Below are positions 1 through 7,725 of a stretch of DNA of 11,805 bases, piece after piece. The position numbers were made by a program, and so were the translations under genes. Position 1 is the first letter of the stretch. Every line of letters starts with the position of its first letter. This DNA is from an uncultured Saprospiraceae bacterium. Its GTDB lineage: Bacteria; Bacteroidota; Bacteroidia; Chitinophagales; Saprospiraceae. Below the pieces are notes generated by a model. That model worked only from the letters and a program-made list of their open reading frames with translations. It was not told the DNA's origin and made no database searches. The stretch spans positions 1 through 11,805 of the forward strand of contig CALHBW010000555.1 in the NCBI GenBank assembly GCA_937930625.1, given 5' to 3'.

Positions 1-1
1 A

Positions 2-565
2 AAATACCACTATCGCTTTCCGAAAATCCAATATAAAATCGGAACACGCTGCCGTCCGATGATAGTTTTTCTGGAAGAATGTGTGGAGGAAGCCCACCGT
101 TTTTTCTCCAAGCCCGACTGGTCACTCAATATCGCAGGCAAACACTACGATATGCGGATTGACCGCCTTGATATGCGCGAGTACAATATGCAGGTGTGGG
201 AGCGCGATTTTACCTACCGCCTCTACAAATGGCAAGCACTCAACTCCCACAATCTCGCCGAATACAAAACACTCAAAACGGATGAGGAACGCCGAGAGTT
301 ATTGAGTAATATTTTGGTGGGTAATCTGCTTTCTTTTGCTACGGGTTTGGAGTGGCAATTGGAAAGACGACTCGAAGTGGAAGTAACCAATATCATTCGC
401 CAAAAAAGGATTGGCTACAAGCGTATGAAGATGCAATGTTTTGATGTTGAATTTAATACGAATATGTTTTTACCGCAGTTTTTGAGTGTTGGGAAAGGTG
501 GGGCAAAGGGTTTTGGGGTGTTGCGGATGCCTCAAAGAGTCAAAGGCAATCGAGCCGAAAAGTAA
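2..565 (+). CDS. cas6: CRISPR pre-crRNA endonuclease Cas6, C-terminal part (5' end outside window)
   Basis: The reading frame is open from position 2, so the ATG at 59 is internal and the true start lies upstream of the window. The 187 visible residues begin with Y-x-Y-R-F-P-x-I-Q-Y, typical of the middle of Bacteroidota Cas6 proteins. They end with the RAMP glycine-rich loop SVGKGGAKGFGVL, which contacts the crRNA repeat in this family. Cas6 cuts the CRISPR precursor transcript within each repeat to leave an 8-base 5' handle. The catalytic residues usually lie in the N-terminal half, which is missing here, so activity cannot be judged. The gene is 43 bases upstream of cas10 and on the same strand, so it probably shares the csm operon. 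The glycine loop and the neighbours make the family call fairly secure, although the sequence is divergent, as is usual for Cas6. Confidence 0.85.
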   Translation, partial: KYHYRFPKIQYKIGTRCRPMIVFLEECVEEAHRFFSKPDWSLNIAGKHYDMRIDRLDMREYNMQVWERDFTYRLYKWQALNSHNLAEYKTLKTDEERRELLSNILVGNLLSFATGLEWQLERRLEVEVTNIIRQKRIGYKRMKMQCFDVEFNTNMFLPQFLSVGKGGAKGFGVLRMPQRVKGNRAEK

Positions 566-608
566 GATTGAGGCATTCAAATATCACTGAAAATTAATAG
601 AAATTAAC

Positions 609-3014
609 ATGAATCGATTGAAAGAAAATATCTATCTACCTGCCTTGATTTCGGGATTAGAACGTATCATTCCGGGCTTTAGTGACTTGAATTTTCCGAA
701 GCCCGCTTATGAGCATACGCCTGAATTAAATGAGCTATTGCTTACATCTACAAAGTTGGCTTTAGGAAGGGATTTTAACTTGTCAGAATGTTCGGCTTTG
801 GAGGTGATTTTTCAGCGTGTAAATACCGAAAATCAATATAATGGAGAAAAGCATTTCTATCCACTTTCGTCTTTGGGAATTGAGAAGGGTGATATATTTC
901 CTGATGATAGTACGGCAATAAATTTACCCGAACATTGGGCAAAATTTTGCAAAGAATTTGGTGATATACCGCAAGACGGTGATTCGCATTTGTTTACCGA
1001 AACCTTTATTTATTTACTTAGAAAATATGCGTCTAATGTCGGTTTGGGTGAGCAACTTTCTTATGTATCACTGTTTGAATTTTTGAAAATACGCGCGGCA
1101 CTTGCAGATGCTATTTATCATTCGGAAGATAAGGAACAGCCCGTTTTAATGCTTTGCGCGGATATTTCAGGTATTCAGTCATTCATTTACAATATCCTGT
1201 CGAGTAAAGCGGCAAAAAGTATGAAAGGACGCTCGTTTTACCTCCAACTTTTGATGGATAGTTTGATTCATAAAATTACGAATCACCCACAAATCAAGGC
1301 AGGAATTGGTCATGTTTTGTATAGTAGTGGTGGCAAAATGTATATGTTATTGCCCAATCGACAAGAGATAAAAGATGCCATTCAAGAAATTGAAAATGAG
1401 ATGATTGGGTATGTTTTTGAAGAGCATAAAACGCGCCTTTATCTCTGCATGAGCTATATTACATTTGGATATAGTGAGGATAAAAACAGCTTTAAATTTG
1501 AAGGAAAAACAGGTGATATCAGCGACCTCTGGAGAACTTTGGGCGAAAAAGCCGCACAAAAGAAATTCAGAAAATTCTCATCAATACTTACGGGAAAATC
1601 CGGTCACTCTAAATTGAATTTTGATAAATTTTTTAAGCCGCAGGATGAAGGTTTTGATACTTCTGATGACACAAAAAATAGTTGGAAGCAATGTCAGGTG
1701 ACAGGTGAGGTAATTAAAAATAAAACAGAGGAAAAGAACGATATAAGCCATAAAAATGAACCGGGAAATGTTTGGGTACACGAGGATGTGAAATTTCAAA
1801 CAGATATTGGTAATAAACTAAAAACGCATATATTTTTCAACACTTTTCAAACTGTAAAAAGAATCACTGATAAACACAAATACTACCTAACAGAACCACT
1901 AAAAATGAAGGTTTATCATGCCTTAAAAAATGATTTTAATTTCGTTGACGAATACAATCAAATTCAAAATTTCCCTTCACTGAATAATGCACTTTTACGG
2001 AGAGTGAATAATACTGAATTTCTGCCGGATAAAGTTATTAGCGGACAAGATTCCTCCTACGGCTTTGTCTTCTATGGCGGTAATAAACAAGCCATGATTA
2101 GGGATGAATTTGATAAAGAAATTCGAGAAAAAAACTACCACGAATTAGCGGGTATCAACGACGAAGGCGAAAACGAAAAAGGATTCAACAAACTCGGCGT
2201 ATTGCGGCTGGATATTGACGGACTCGGTGGTATTTTCGCTACCGGAATGAAAAATATTCAAAGTTTCGCAACGCATACTACGCTGTCAAGTCGTTTGGAT
2301 TTGTTCTTTGCGGGTTATCTGAATACCATTAGAAAAAAATATCCGAATGATGGCGGAGATAAGTTTCGGGATTGGATAAACATTCTGTATTCGGGCGGTG
2401 ATGATGTTTTTGCGGTCGGGCGTTGGGATTTGATATTGAAATTTGCGGCACAAATACGCGAAGATTTCAGACGCTTTACGGGCGGGCGCGAAGATGTGTC
2501 ACTCTCTGCGGGTATCGCTTTAGTTGGTGGTAAATTTCCGATTGTAAAAGCTGCCGAAATGTCGGGTAAAGCTGAAAAAAGCGCGAAAAATTTTGAGCGC
2601 GAAAGCTCTCAAAATTACCTTACAACAAAGAAAAACGCCCTCACCATTCTCAATGAAACGATTAGCTGGGAAGATGAATTTGGCTTTATACAAAAACTTT
2701 CAGGTGAGTTGCATAAAATGTTGAAAGAGAAGCAATTGAGCAAGGGATTCATTTATAAAATTTACACCTTCAAGCACTTGAAAAAAGAGAAGAAAAACGA
2801 CTGGTGGTGGCTTTCTGCATACACCTGTTCGCAACATGCAAAGAAAGCCAAAGGCAATTCCAAAATATTTTTAAACCAAATTAAAGATGCACTCGCTACA
2901 GGAAAATTCACCGCCGAAATTGATGGCGTTAATTTGGATTATAAAACTACGGCAGGGCGCATGCTCGACCTCATCGCGCTTGCTGCACGTATAGCTGAAC
3001 TTAAAAATCGTTAA
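609..3014 (+). CDS. cas10: Type III-A CRISPR Cas10/Csm1, cyclic-oligoadenylate synthase lacking the HD nuclease
   Basis: This is the large subunit of the Csm complex, 801 residues. The first palm domain shows DISGIQ (D185-Q190) followed by KGRSFYLQLL. The second palm has LRLDIDGLG (D535, D537) and the cyclase motif GGDD at residues 596-599 within ILYSGGDDVFAVGR. These residues bind metal and polymerise ATP into cyclic oligoadenylate when target RNA is bound. The N-terminus lacks the HD motif (usually LLHDIGK); the equivalent stretch reads YLPALISGLERIIPG, and an in-frame stop at 588 excludes a longer start. The ssDNase activity is therefore probably absent. The zinc ribbon is also reduced: C362 stands alone in QCQVTGE where CxxC is normal. 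The family is certain; loss of the HD domain is read from the sequence, and its effect on function is inferred. Confidence 0.97.
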   Translation: MNRLKENIYLPALISGLERIIPGFSDLNFPKPAYEHTPELNELLLTSTKLALGRDFNLSECSALEVIFQRVNTENQYNGEKHFYPLSSLGIEKGDIFPDDSTAINLPEHWAKFCKEFGDIPQDGDSHLFTETFIYLLRKYASNVGLGEQLSYVSLFEFLKIRAALADAIYHSEDKEQPVLMLCADISGIQSFIYNILSSKAAKSMKGRSFYLQLLMDSLIHKITNHPQIKAGIGHVLYSSGGKMYMLLPNRQEIKDAIQEIENEMIGYVFEEHKTRLYLCMSYITFGYSEDKNSFKFEGKTGDISDLWRTLGEKAAQKKFRKFSSILTGKSGHSKLNFDKFFKPQDEGFDTSDDTKNSWKQCQVTGEVIKNKTEEKNDISHKNEPGNVWVHEDVKFQTDIGNKLKTHIFFNTFQTVKRITDKHKYYLTEPLKMKVYHALKNDFNFVDEYNQIQNFPSLNNALLRRVNNTEFLPDKVISGQDSSYGFVFYGGNKQAMIRDEFDKEIREKNYHELAGINDEGENEKGFNKLGVLRLDIDGLGGIFATGMKNIQSFATHTTLSSRLDLFFAGYLNTIRKKYPNDGGDKFRDWINILYSGGDDVFAVGRWDLILKFAAQIREDFRRFTGGREDVSLSAGIALVGGKFPIVKAAEMSGKAEKSAKNFERESSQNYLTTKKNALTILNETISWEDEFGFIQKLSGELHKMLKEKQLSKGFIYKIYTFKHLKKEKKNDWWWLSAYTCSQHAKKAKGNSKIFLNQIKDALATGKFTAEIDGVNLDYKTTAGRMLDLIALAARIAELKNR

Positions 3015-3042
3015 ATTATTTTTTTAATATAAATTTTAAAAT

Positions 3043-3510
3043 ATGTCACTTAAAATTCAAAAGTATGATGACAAATTGAACCCTACATCGGGTGAGGCAG
3101 TCTTGAATCCCGATTGGGTGACAAGGGAGGAAGGCTTGCCTGATGAAGCGGTGAGATTTGCTGAAGATTTTGGCAAATACCTGACTGACCCTTTCAAAAA
3201 AGGCGACAGAACCTTTCCGGGTAGAAATGCGCTAACTACTACACAATTACGCAATTTTTTCAGCGAAATAAGGCGTATTCAAGCCAAAGGCTATGACAAA
3301 AACAGTTCGGATTTCTACATGCTCAAACCCAAATTGGCTTATGCCAAAGCAAGGGTAGATAGCAGAAACAGAATTGGTGATTTTGTAAAAGCACTCACCG
3401 AACTTATCAATAAAGTCATCGCTTCGGATAAGCCCGAAGTATCTTTTTCAAACTTTGTAAAATTTGTCGAAGCTACGGTTGCCTATCACAAAGCTTACGG
3501 CGGAAAATAA
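3043..3510 (+). CDS. csm2: Type III-A CRISPR small subunit Csm2
   Basis: A helical protein of 155 residues that lines the Csm complex alongside the crRNA-target duplex. Family signatures are TTTQLRNFFSEIRRIQ (from residue 65) and MLKPKLAYAKAR (residues 93-104), both typical of Csm2. The first roughly 40 residues are less conserved and slightly longer than in short Csm2 proteins. It lies 28 bases after cas10 and 12 bases before csm3, the standard position in a III-A operon. The presence of a separate Csm2, rather than Cmr5 or Csx10-type genes, supports subtype III-A. The start ATG at 3043 follows an AT-rich stretch with no Shine-Dalgarno sequence, as expected in Bacteroidota. Confidence 0.93.
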   Translation: MSLKIQKYDDKLNPTSGEAVLNPDWVTREEGLPDEAVRFAEDFGKYLTDPFKKGDRTFPGRNALTTTQLRNFFSEIRRIQAKGYDKNSSDFYMLKPKLAYAKARVDSRNRIGDFVKALTELINKVIASDKPEVSFSNFVKFVEATVAYHKAYGGK

Positions 3511-3522
3511 AATTATCTGACA

Positions 3523-4278
3523 ATGAAAACATTACAGAAAAAAATCTTTATCACGGGTAAAATCAAAACCCTAACCGGTCTGCATATCGGCGGACATAAT
3601 ACGCACCTTGACATTGGCGGTGTGGATAGTTTTGTTATTCGAAATCCGAAAAATGACGAGCCTTACCTGCCCGGTAGTTCGCTCAAAGGCAAGGTGCGTT
3701 CTTTGTTAGAGCAATCTTACGGTACTTTTGGCGATGCCAATATGAAGGAAGTCAAACACGGACCGATTGACGACCCCAAACATCCGATTACCAGATTATT
3801 CGGCTCAGTAAAAGGGCGAAATAAGGACAGTCAAAAGAATATTCCTGCAAGGATTATCGTGCGCGATGGTTCGATTTTATCGGAAGACAGCGACAACACC
3901 GATTTGCCTTATACAGAGGTGAAAACGGAAATTATCGTAGATAGAATCACTGCCGCTGCCTCACCGCGCCAAATTGAGCGTGTACCTGCCGACTCCGAGT
4001 TTAAGTTGGATATTGTCCTCAATATTTGGAGTGATAGTAGTGATTTCCAAGAACTGCCCGAAGCCCAAATTGTCCAAATGCTCTTCAACGGAATGCGTTT
4101 GATAGAAGGTGATTATCTGGGCGGTAACGGCTCGCGTGGTAGCGGACAAATAAAAATCGGCATCGAAGAAATCAAGGAGCGCGACAATACATTTTATCAG
4201 AATATGGAAGCTGGTAATAACACACATTATCAGGATTCAGCGCACCAAATACCGGAAGATTTAAAAATATGGGCATGA
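3523..4278 (+). CDS. csm3: Type III-A CRISPR backbone RAMP and target-RNA nuclease Csm3
   Basis: A Cas7-family protein of 251 residues that forms the Csm filament and cuts target RNA at 6-base intervals. The N-terminus carries the RAMP strand TGLHIGG and then GGVDSFVIRNP; D35 aligns with the catalytic aspartate (D33) of Streptococcus thermophilus Csm3, so RNA cleavage should be intact. Other signatures are LPGSSLKGKVRSLLEQ, TEVKTEIIVDRITAAASPRQ and the glycine-rich LGGNGSRGSGQ (around residues 199-208). The tail of about 40 residues after the glycine loop is acidic and polar and not informative. The stop overlaps the csm4 start, so the two are translationally coupled. Confidence 0.97.
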   Translation: MKTLQKKIFITGKIKTLTGLHIGGHNTHLDIGGVDSFVIRNPKNDEPYLPGSSLKGKVRSLLEQSYGTFGDANMKEVKHGPIDDPKHPITRLFGSVKGRNKDSQKNIPARIIVRDGSILSEDSDNTDLPYTEVKTEIIVDRITAAASPRQIERVPADSEFKLDIVLNIWSDSSDFQELPEAQIVQMLFNGMRLIEGDYLGGNGSRGSGQIKIGIEEIKERDNTFYQNMEAGNNTHYQDSAHQIPEDLKIWA

Positions 4279-5348
4279 AATTAATCAAATTCCGTTTTAC
4301 TACGCCCTTGCATATAGGTACGGTACGGGCAGACACAGATACATCCGAATCGACGATACATTCGGACACGCTGTACTCGTCCATTATCATGGCGTGGAGC
4401 AAACTGGGTATTCAACATCCGATGATGCGGAACAGGCGCGTAGAAGACCCGATACATGATACCGAATTTACCTTAACAAGCATGTTTCCCTACTATCAAA
4501 AAGTAGATAAACAAGGCAATACAATAGGTGAATCTTTATTATTTTTTCCAAGACCAATAGGAACAATAAAATCTGGTGCTTATAAGACGCACAAGCAATT
4601 TAAAGCTATCAAATACCTTGACTTACAGCACTTTAAAGAATTGTTGAAAACAGGGAATATTGATGCTAAAAAACTTGAAACGAATATACATGGCGATTAT
4701 CTGACGAACAACGAGGACATTAAGGCAATGAAAAAGGAGAAAGAAGATTTTATGGAACGTAGCGTTTCTCCGCGTGTGTACGTACCGCGTAATGGTGAAA
4801 AAGATGACAAAGGTAATCCCATAGAAGATACCGAGATTTTCTACATGGAGCGTATCTATTTTAGAGGAAAATCAGGTTTTTTCTGTCTGGTGAATTTTGA
4901 TGATGAAACGATTGAAAAGAAAGTAACCGCCGCACTCAATTATCTCCAAGACGAAGGTATCGGTTCTGACCGAAATACAGGCAATGGTGCATTTGAATAC
5001 ACGATTGAGCCTTTTAGCGAATTGGACGACATCATTAAAATGAAAACCGAGTATCGCACTTCTATGTCTTTATTTTGTCCTGAAAAAGCGGACATTTTAC
5101 AAGATATGATTGGGGACGACCGTACAAGTAAAGCAACTTACGAATTGGTCAAACGTGGCGGTTGGATGACCACTACACCACATTTGAATTTTCGTAAAAA
5201 TTCGATTTACATGATGAATGTTGGCAGTATTTTGAAAACCGGAGAGAAAACGGCAGGTAAAACGGTGGATTTGCGCCCCGACGTATTATCGCCAAGTCAT
5301 TCGGTATATCGTGTCGGTAAGAGTTTGTTTTTGCCGATAAATATATAA
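4275..5348 (+). CDS. csm4: Type III-A CRISPR RAMP Csm4
   Basis: A Cas5-like RAMP that caps the crRNA 5' handle and binds Cas10. The N-terminus MKLIKFRFTTPLHIG is typical of Csm4. Near residue 228 the glycine loop GIGSDRNTGNGAFE is present. The C-terminal KRGGWMTTTPHLNFRKNSIY is also a Csm4 signature, followed by a short tail that ends in SVYRVGKSLFLPI. I chose the ATG at 4275 (357 residues) because it gives an ATGA overlap with the csm3 stop and matches the usual MKL start. An ATG two codons upstream, at 4269, would add only Met-Gly. It is followed by an unusually long gap before csm5 that contains an inverted repeat. Confidence 0.94.
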   Translation: MKLIKFRFTTPLHIGTVRADTDTSESTIHSDTLYSSIIMAWSKLGIQHPMMRNRRVEDPIHDTEFTLTSMFPYYQKVDKQGNTIGESLLFFPRPIGTIKSGAYKTHKQFKAIKYLDLQHFKELLKTGNIDAKKLETNIHGDYLTNNEDIKAMKKEKEDFMERSVSPRVYVPRNGEKDDKGNPIEDTEIFYMERIYFRGKSGFFCLVNFDDETIEKKVTAALNYLQDEGIGSDRNTGNGAFEYTIEPFSELDDIIKMKTEYRTSMSLFCPEKADILQDMIGDDRTSKATYELVKRGGWMTTTPHLNFRKNSIYMMNVGSILKTGEKTAGKTVDLRPDVLSPSHSVYRVGKSLFLPINI

Positions 5349-5451
5349 ACGTAAAACGATTTTGTAAATCGTAATTCACCTTGTAAAGTTGCTAATTATG
5401 CGTAACGATTTATAATACCGATTTTCATCGGCACAAGAATCGTTTTACGTT
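5348..5451. repeat. Long inverted repeat between csm4 and csm5
   Basis: The arms AACGTAAAACGATT at 5348-5361 and AATCGTTTTACGTT at 5438-5451 are perfect 14-base complements. Pairing continues inward with TTGT against ACAAG, leaving one bulged base. Inside are a second partial pairing (TAAATCGT near 5366 with ACGATTTA near 5405) and a small hairpin, CCGAT-TTTC-ATCGG at 5419-5432. The whole gap could fold into one branched structure. It sits where genes in this operon otherwise overlap or lie within 30 bases of each other. It may be a small non-autonomous palindromic element or an RNA processing or attenuation site; the sequence does not decide between these. Confidence 0.75.
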
Positions 5452-5467
5452 CAACTAAATTTCTCAA

Positions 5468-6610
5468 ATGCAAAATAAGATAAAACCCGTCAGCAATTAT
5501 CCCGCGAAAGTCCGTATCCTTACGCCTACGCACGTAGGTGCTGGAAGCCACAAAAACTGGCAAAATGGTATTGATTTTTTCTACAAAAATGGCTTTATCT
5601 ATGTAGTGGACAGTCGAAAATTATACAAGATACTCGACGAAACTCCTGCACGCGGAAGTATGAGTGCCTTGGATGTTTATACCAATTACCTTGCTAATCG
5701 AAAATTGGATAAAATCGAGCAACTCATCCGTGAAATTGATATTGACTTTGAAGAAATTGCGCGACTTAAATTTAATGATGTAAATCCTGATAAAGAAATA
5801 CAAACACTTATTCGCACGGGAAAGGGCGTACCGATGTTGCCGGGTTCGTCTATCAAAGGGGCGATTAGGTCCGCGGTATTCAGTCATTTGCTGCGAGAAA
5901 AAAGGATTGACCCAAGAGATTTTCATGAAAAATACACAGAGAAAGACCTACTCGGTAGTTTCTCCAACGACATCATGCGCTTCATTCGCGTGTATGATGC
6001 GGAGATTTTGCAGACAGAAATTTCATTAATATCATTATTTAACCTGTATAAATATGGCAAGGATTGGGAAAGCGATTATAAAGACGGCGGCTTATGCACC
6101 GTCGAATCATTTATACCTAATGCAACAGGAGATTTTCGGATAGACATTGCTGCGGGTTTGCTCAATCTCATAGAACAAGGCAAAAAACGCGATGTCCTTC
6201 CGCCCAATATGCAGCAAATTTGGCACAGTGCCAATCCTATTAAATTTTTGTTCAAAATCATCAATGAACACACGCGCCGACACCTCAAAAAAGAAATTCA
6301 ATTTTTTGAACAATACAACCAAGCCGAAGACAGCGAACTGATTATTGAAAAGCTCGAAGAACTCCAAGCATTGACCCAAAATGAAAATACTGCCATTCTA
6401 CGGATGTCTTACGGTAGCGGCTTTCACGCTATCACAGGCGATTGGCGATTTAGCAATCACACCTCAACAATAGACAATCCTGATGATAAAAATTGGGTCT
6501 ATAGTCAAAGTACCAGACGAAAAGAACCTGCCCGTTATAAATCTCGCCGTATTGCAGATAATCGAGATTTATTTGCTTGTATGGGTTTTGTGGAGTTGAG
6601 TTTGAGGTAG
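5468..6610 (+). CDS. csm5: Type III-A CRISPR RAMP Csm5
   Basis: A Cas7-like protein of 380 residues that caps the 3' end of the crRNA in the Csm complex and is needed for crRNA maturation in characterised III-A systems. Signatures are RILTPTHVGAGS near the start (residues 16-27), GIDFFYKNGFIYVVDSRKL, the RAMP loop MLPGSSIKGAIRSAVF (from M123), and the C-terminal DNRDLFACMGFVELSLR, which matches the usual GF-hydrophobic end of the family. The middle section (about residues 195-310) is variable, as in other Csm5 proteins. It closes the csm operon; the leader and CRISPR array follow directly in the same orientation. Confidence 0.95.
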   Translation: MQNKIKPVSNYPAKVRILTPTHVGAGSHKNWQNGIDFFYKNGFIYVVDSRKLYKILDETPARGSMSALDVYTNYLANRKLDKIEQLIREIDIDFEEIARLKFNDVNPDKEIQTLIRTGKGVPMLPGSSIKGAIRSAVFSHLLREKRIDPRDFHEKYTEKDLLGSFSNDIMRFIRVYDAEILQTEISLISLFNLYKYGKDWESDYKDGGLCTVESFIPNATGDFRIDIAAGLLNLIEQGKKRDVLPPNMQQIWHSANPIKFLFKIINEHTRRHLKKEIQFFEQYNQAEDSELIIEKLEELQALTQNENTAILRMSYGSGFHAITGDWRFSNHTSTIDNPDDKNWVYSQSTRRKEPARYKSRRIADNRDLFACMGFVELSLR

Positions 6611-6751
6611 TTGGCATCACCGGATAAACTCCAAATATACGTTCTTTGACCTACTGTAATCACCGCATGAACGCCAAGCCGTTTATGTCGATATATTCGC
6701 TCTCCCGATTGCTTTGTTTTGAAGATAAAGTAGTTGGGAGAGATGACTTTT
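6611..6751 (+). promoter_or_regulatory. CRISPR leader region
   Basis: About 140 bases between csm5 and the first repeat. The repeat orientation, with handle-like ATTGAAAT at the right end of each unit, means the array is read left to right, so this is the leader side. I see no strong Bacteroidota promoter (TTTG, then about 20 bases, then TAnnTTTG). TATATTCG at 6692-6699 is one mismatch from the -7 box but lacks a well-spaced -33 partner. The array may instead be transcribed by read-through from csm5. Confidence 0.5.
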
Positions 6752-6757
6752 TTTCTT
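6700..6757 (+). terminator. Hairpin and T-tract just before the array (possible terminator or attenuator)
   Basis: CTCTCCC at 6700-6706 pairs with GGGAGAG at 6736-6742. Inside, a symmetric 5x5 internal loop is followed by a second short stem (CTTT with AAAG) and an 11-base loop. A run of seven T residues starts about five bases after the stem, ahead of the first repeat. This resembles an intrinsic terminator for the csm operon, but the stem is interrupted and the T-run is not immediately adjacent. It could be a leader structure instead. Confidence 0.35.
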
Positions 6758-7633
6758 TGGAATTATCCATTTTAGGTAGGATTGTAATTCTAATTTGCAA
6801 TCGCAGGCCCCAATGTATACTGAATGTTAGTCCATAATCCATTATAGATAGGATTGTAACACTGCCGCGTCAAGCCGTTGCGCGATGAATTTGTTCTTTA
6901 AACCATCATCCATTTTAGATAGGATTGAAATAGTATAGTTAGCGTGTTATCAATTATTCTCGGCATCGTTTAGCCCCGTATCCACTTTAGGTAGGATTGA
7001 AATACCAGAGGCGCACCGAAGGATGTGCCGTCCACGTCTTTAAGACTCCGTCCATTTTAGGTAGGATTGTAATTGTATAACTGTTGGTAAGGGAAAATCG
7101 CCTTTTGCTTTAAGCCCCACATCCATTTTAGGTAGGATTGAAGCTATACTTGTCCTTTGATATTGTCCACATAAATATCGCTTTAAACCCATATCCATTT
7201 CAGATAGGATTGAAATGTTCCATGCCCAGCCGGTTATTCTGGGTGCTTTTCTTTTAGATTATAGTCCATTTTAGGTAGGATTGATACGGGCAATCGCAAT
7301 TGCAGTCTTTACAGCAAGTTGTCTTTAGACCATTATCCATTTTAGGTAGGATTGAAATTTCTCCCATCCCCCTCTTGCTTCTTGGTCATAGTGCTTTAAG
7401 CCACAATCCATTTCAGGTAGGATTGGAGCTACTTTTTGTTAATTAGTGGGTCGTAAACGAAGTCACTTTCAAAGACAGTCCATTTTAGGTAGGATTGTAA
7501 CACGAAAATTCCACACAGTCACCCCTCGCAGTTTTCATTTCAATTGCACTCCATTTTAGGTAGGATTTGTAAATGTAGAGACGCGATTAATCGCGTCTCT
7601 ACGGTAGGGGCGTATCCGTTTTAGATAGGAAAT
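6751..7633 (+). CRISPR. CRISPR array with about 13 highly degenerate repeats
   Basis: The core TCCATTTTAGGTAGGATTG and its variants start at 6766, 6838, 6909, 6981, 7051, 7122, 7194, 7265, 7336, 7407, 7479, 7550 and 7615. The period is 70-72 bases except for the last step (65). Upstream of each core is a 14-base half resembling CTTTAAGCCCNNNA, and downstream are four more bases, most often AAAT, giving a repeat of about 37 bases and spacers of about 34. The repeats are unusually variable: the 5' half differs in every unit, and the core carries substitutions such as AGGTA/AGATA and TTTT/TTTC. TCC and GGA, which form the base of the Cas6 hairpin, are invariant. The last two units are the most degraded (ATTTGTAA and AAATAATG at the handle), so the right side is the old, leader-distal end. 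Left-to-right transcription gives the 8-base crRNA handle ATTGAAAT in four units. No cas1 or cas2 is nearby. Confidence 0.93.
7575..7602. repeat. Perfect 28-base palindrome in the last spacer interval
   Basis: GTAGAGACGCGATT followed directly by its exact reverse complement AATCGCGTCTCTAC. It fills most of the interval between the twelfth and thirteenth repeats. This kind of GTAGAGACGCG palindrome resembles dispersed REP-like repeats in bacterial genomes more than a phage-derived spacer. As RNA it would form a 14-pair hairpin, but no T-tract follows, so it is a poor intrinsic terminator. Confidence 0.85.
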
Positions 7634-7725
7634 AATGATTAATATTATAATTGACAAAAAACAACAATGCGTAAAAAATTAATCATTAATCATTAACCGT
7701 TAACCATTAATCATTAAAAATAATT
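7634..7725 (+). promoter_or_regulatory. AT-rich intergenic region upstream of the NTase, possible promoter
   Basis: TTGACA at 7651-7656 followed 15 bases later by TAAAAAAT (7672) is the only promoter-like pair seen. It is a weak match to the Bacteroidota consensus and is offered as a guess. The region ends with heptamer repeats (listed separately) and an A-rich stretch in front of the ATG at 7726. Confidence 0.25.
7679..7720 (+). repeat. Tandem heptamer repeat of the TTAATCA/TTAACCA type
   Basis: Six consecutive 7-base units: TTAATCA, TTAATCA, TTAACCG, TTAACCA, TTAATCA and TTAAAAA. Short AT-rich heptamers of this sort are common in intergenic DNA of Bacteroidota. They lie directly upstream of the NTase start and could affect spacing or expression if copy number changes. 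Confidence 0.8.

Noticed and set aside
59..61. ATG at 59 as the start of cas6
   Set aside because: The frame is open upstream to the window edge and encodes Cas6-like sequence (YRFPKIQY), so this Met is internal.
6646..6842. Short open frames on both strands across the leader and first repeats
   Set aside because: They run over the hairpin and CRISPR repeats and have no recognisable protein features.
7679..7720. Heptamer repeats as a replication origin or iteron set
   Set aside because: There is no replication initiator nearby, and TTAATCA/TTAACCA-type heptamers are common intergenic filler in Bacteroidota.
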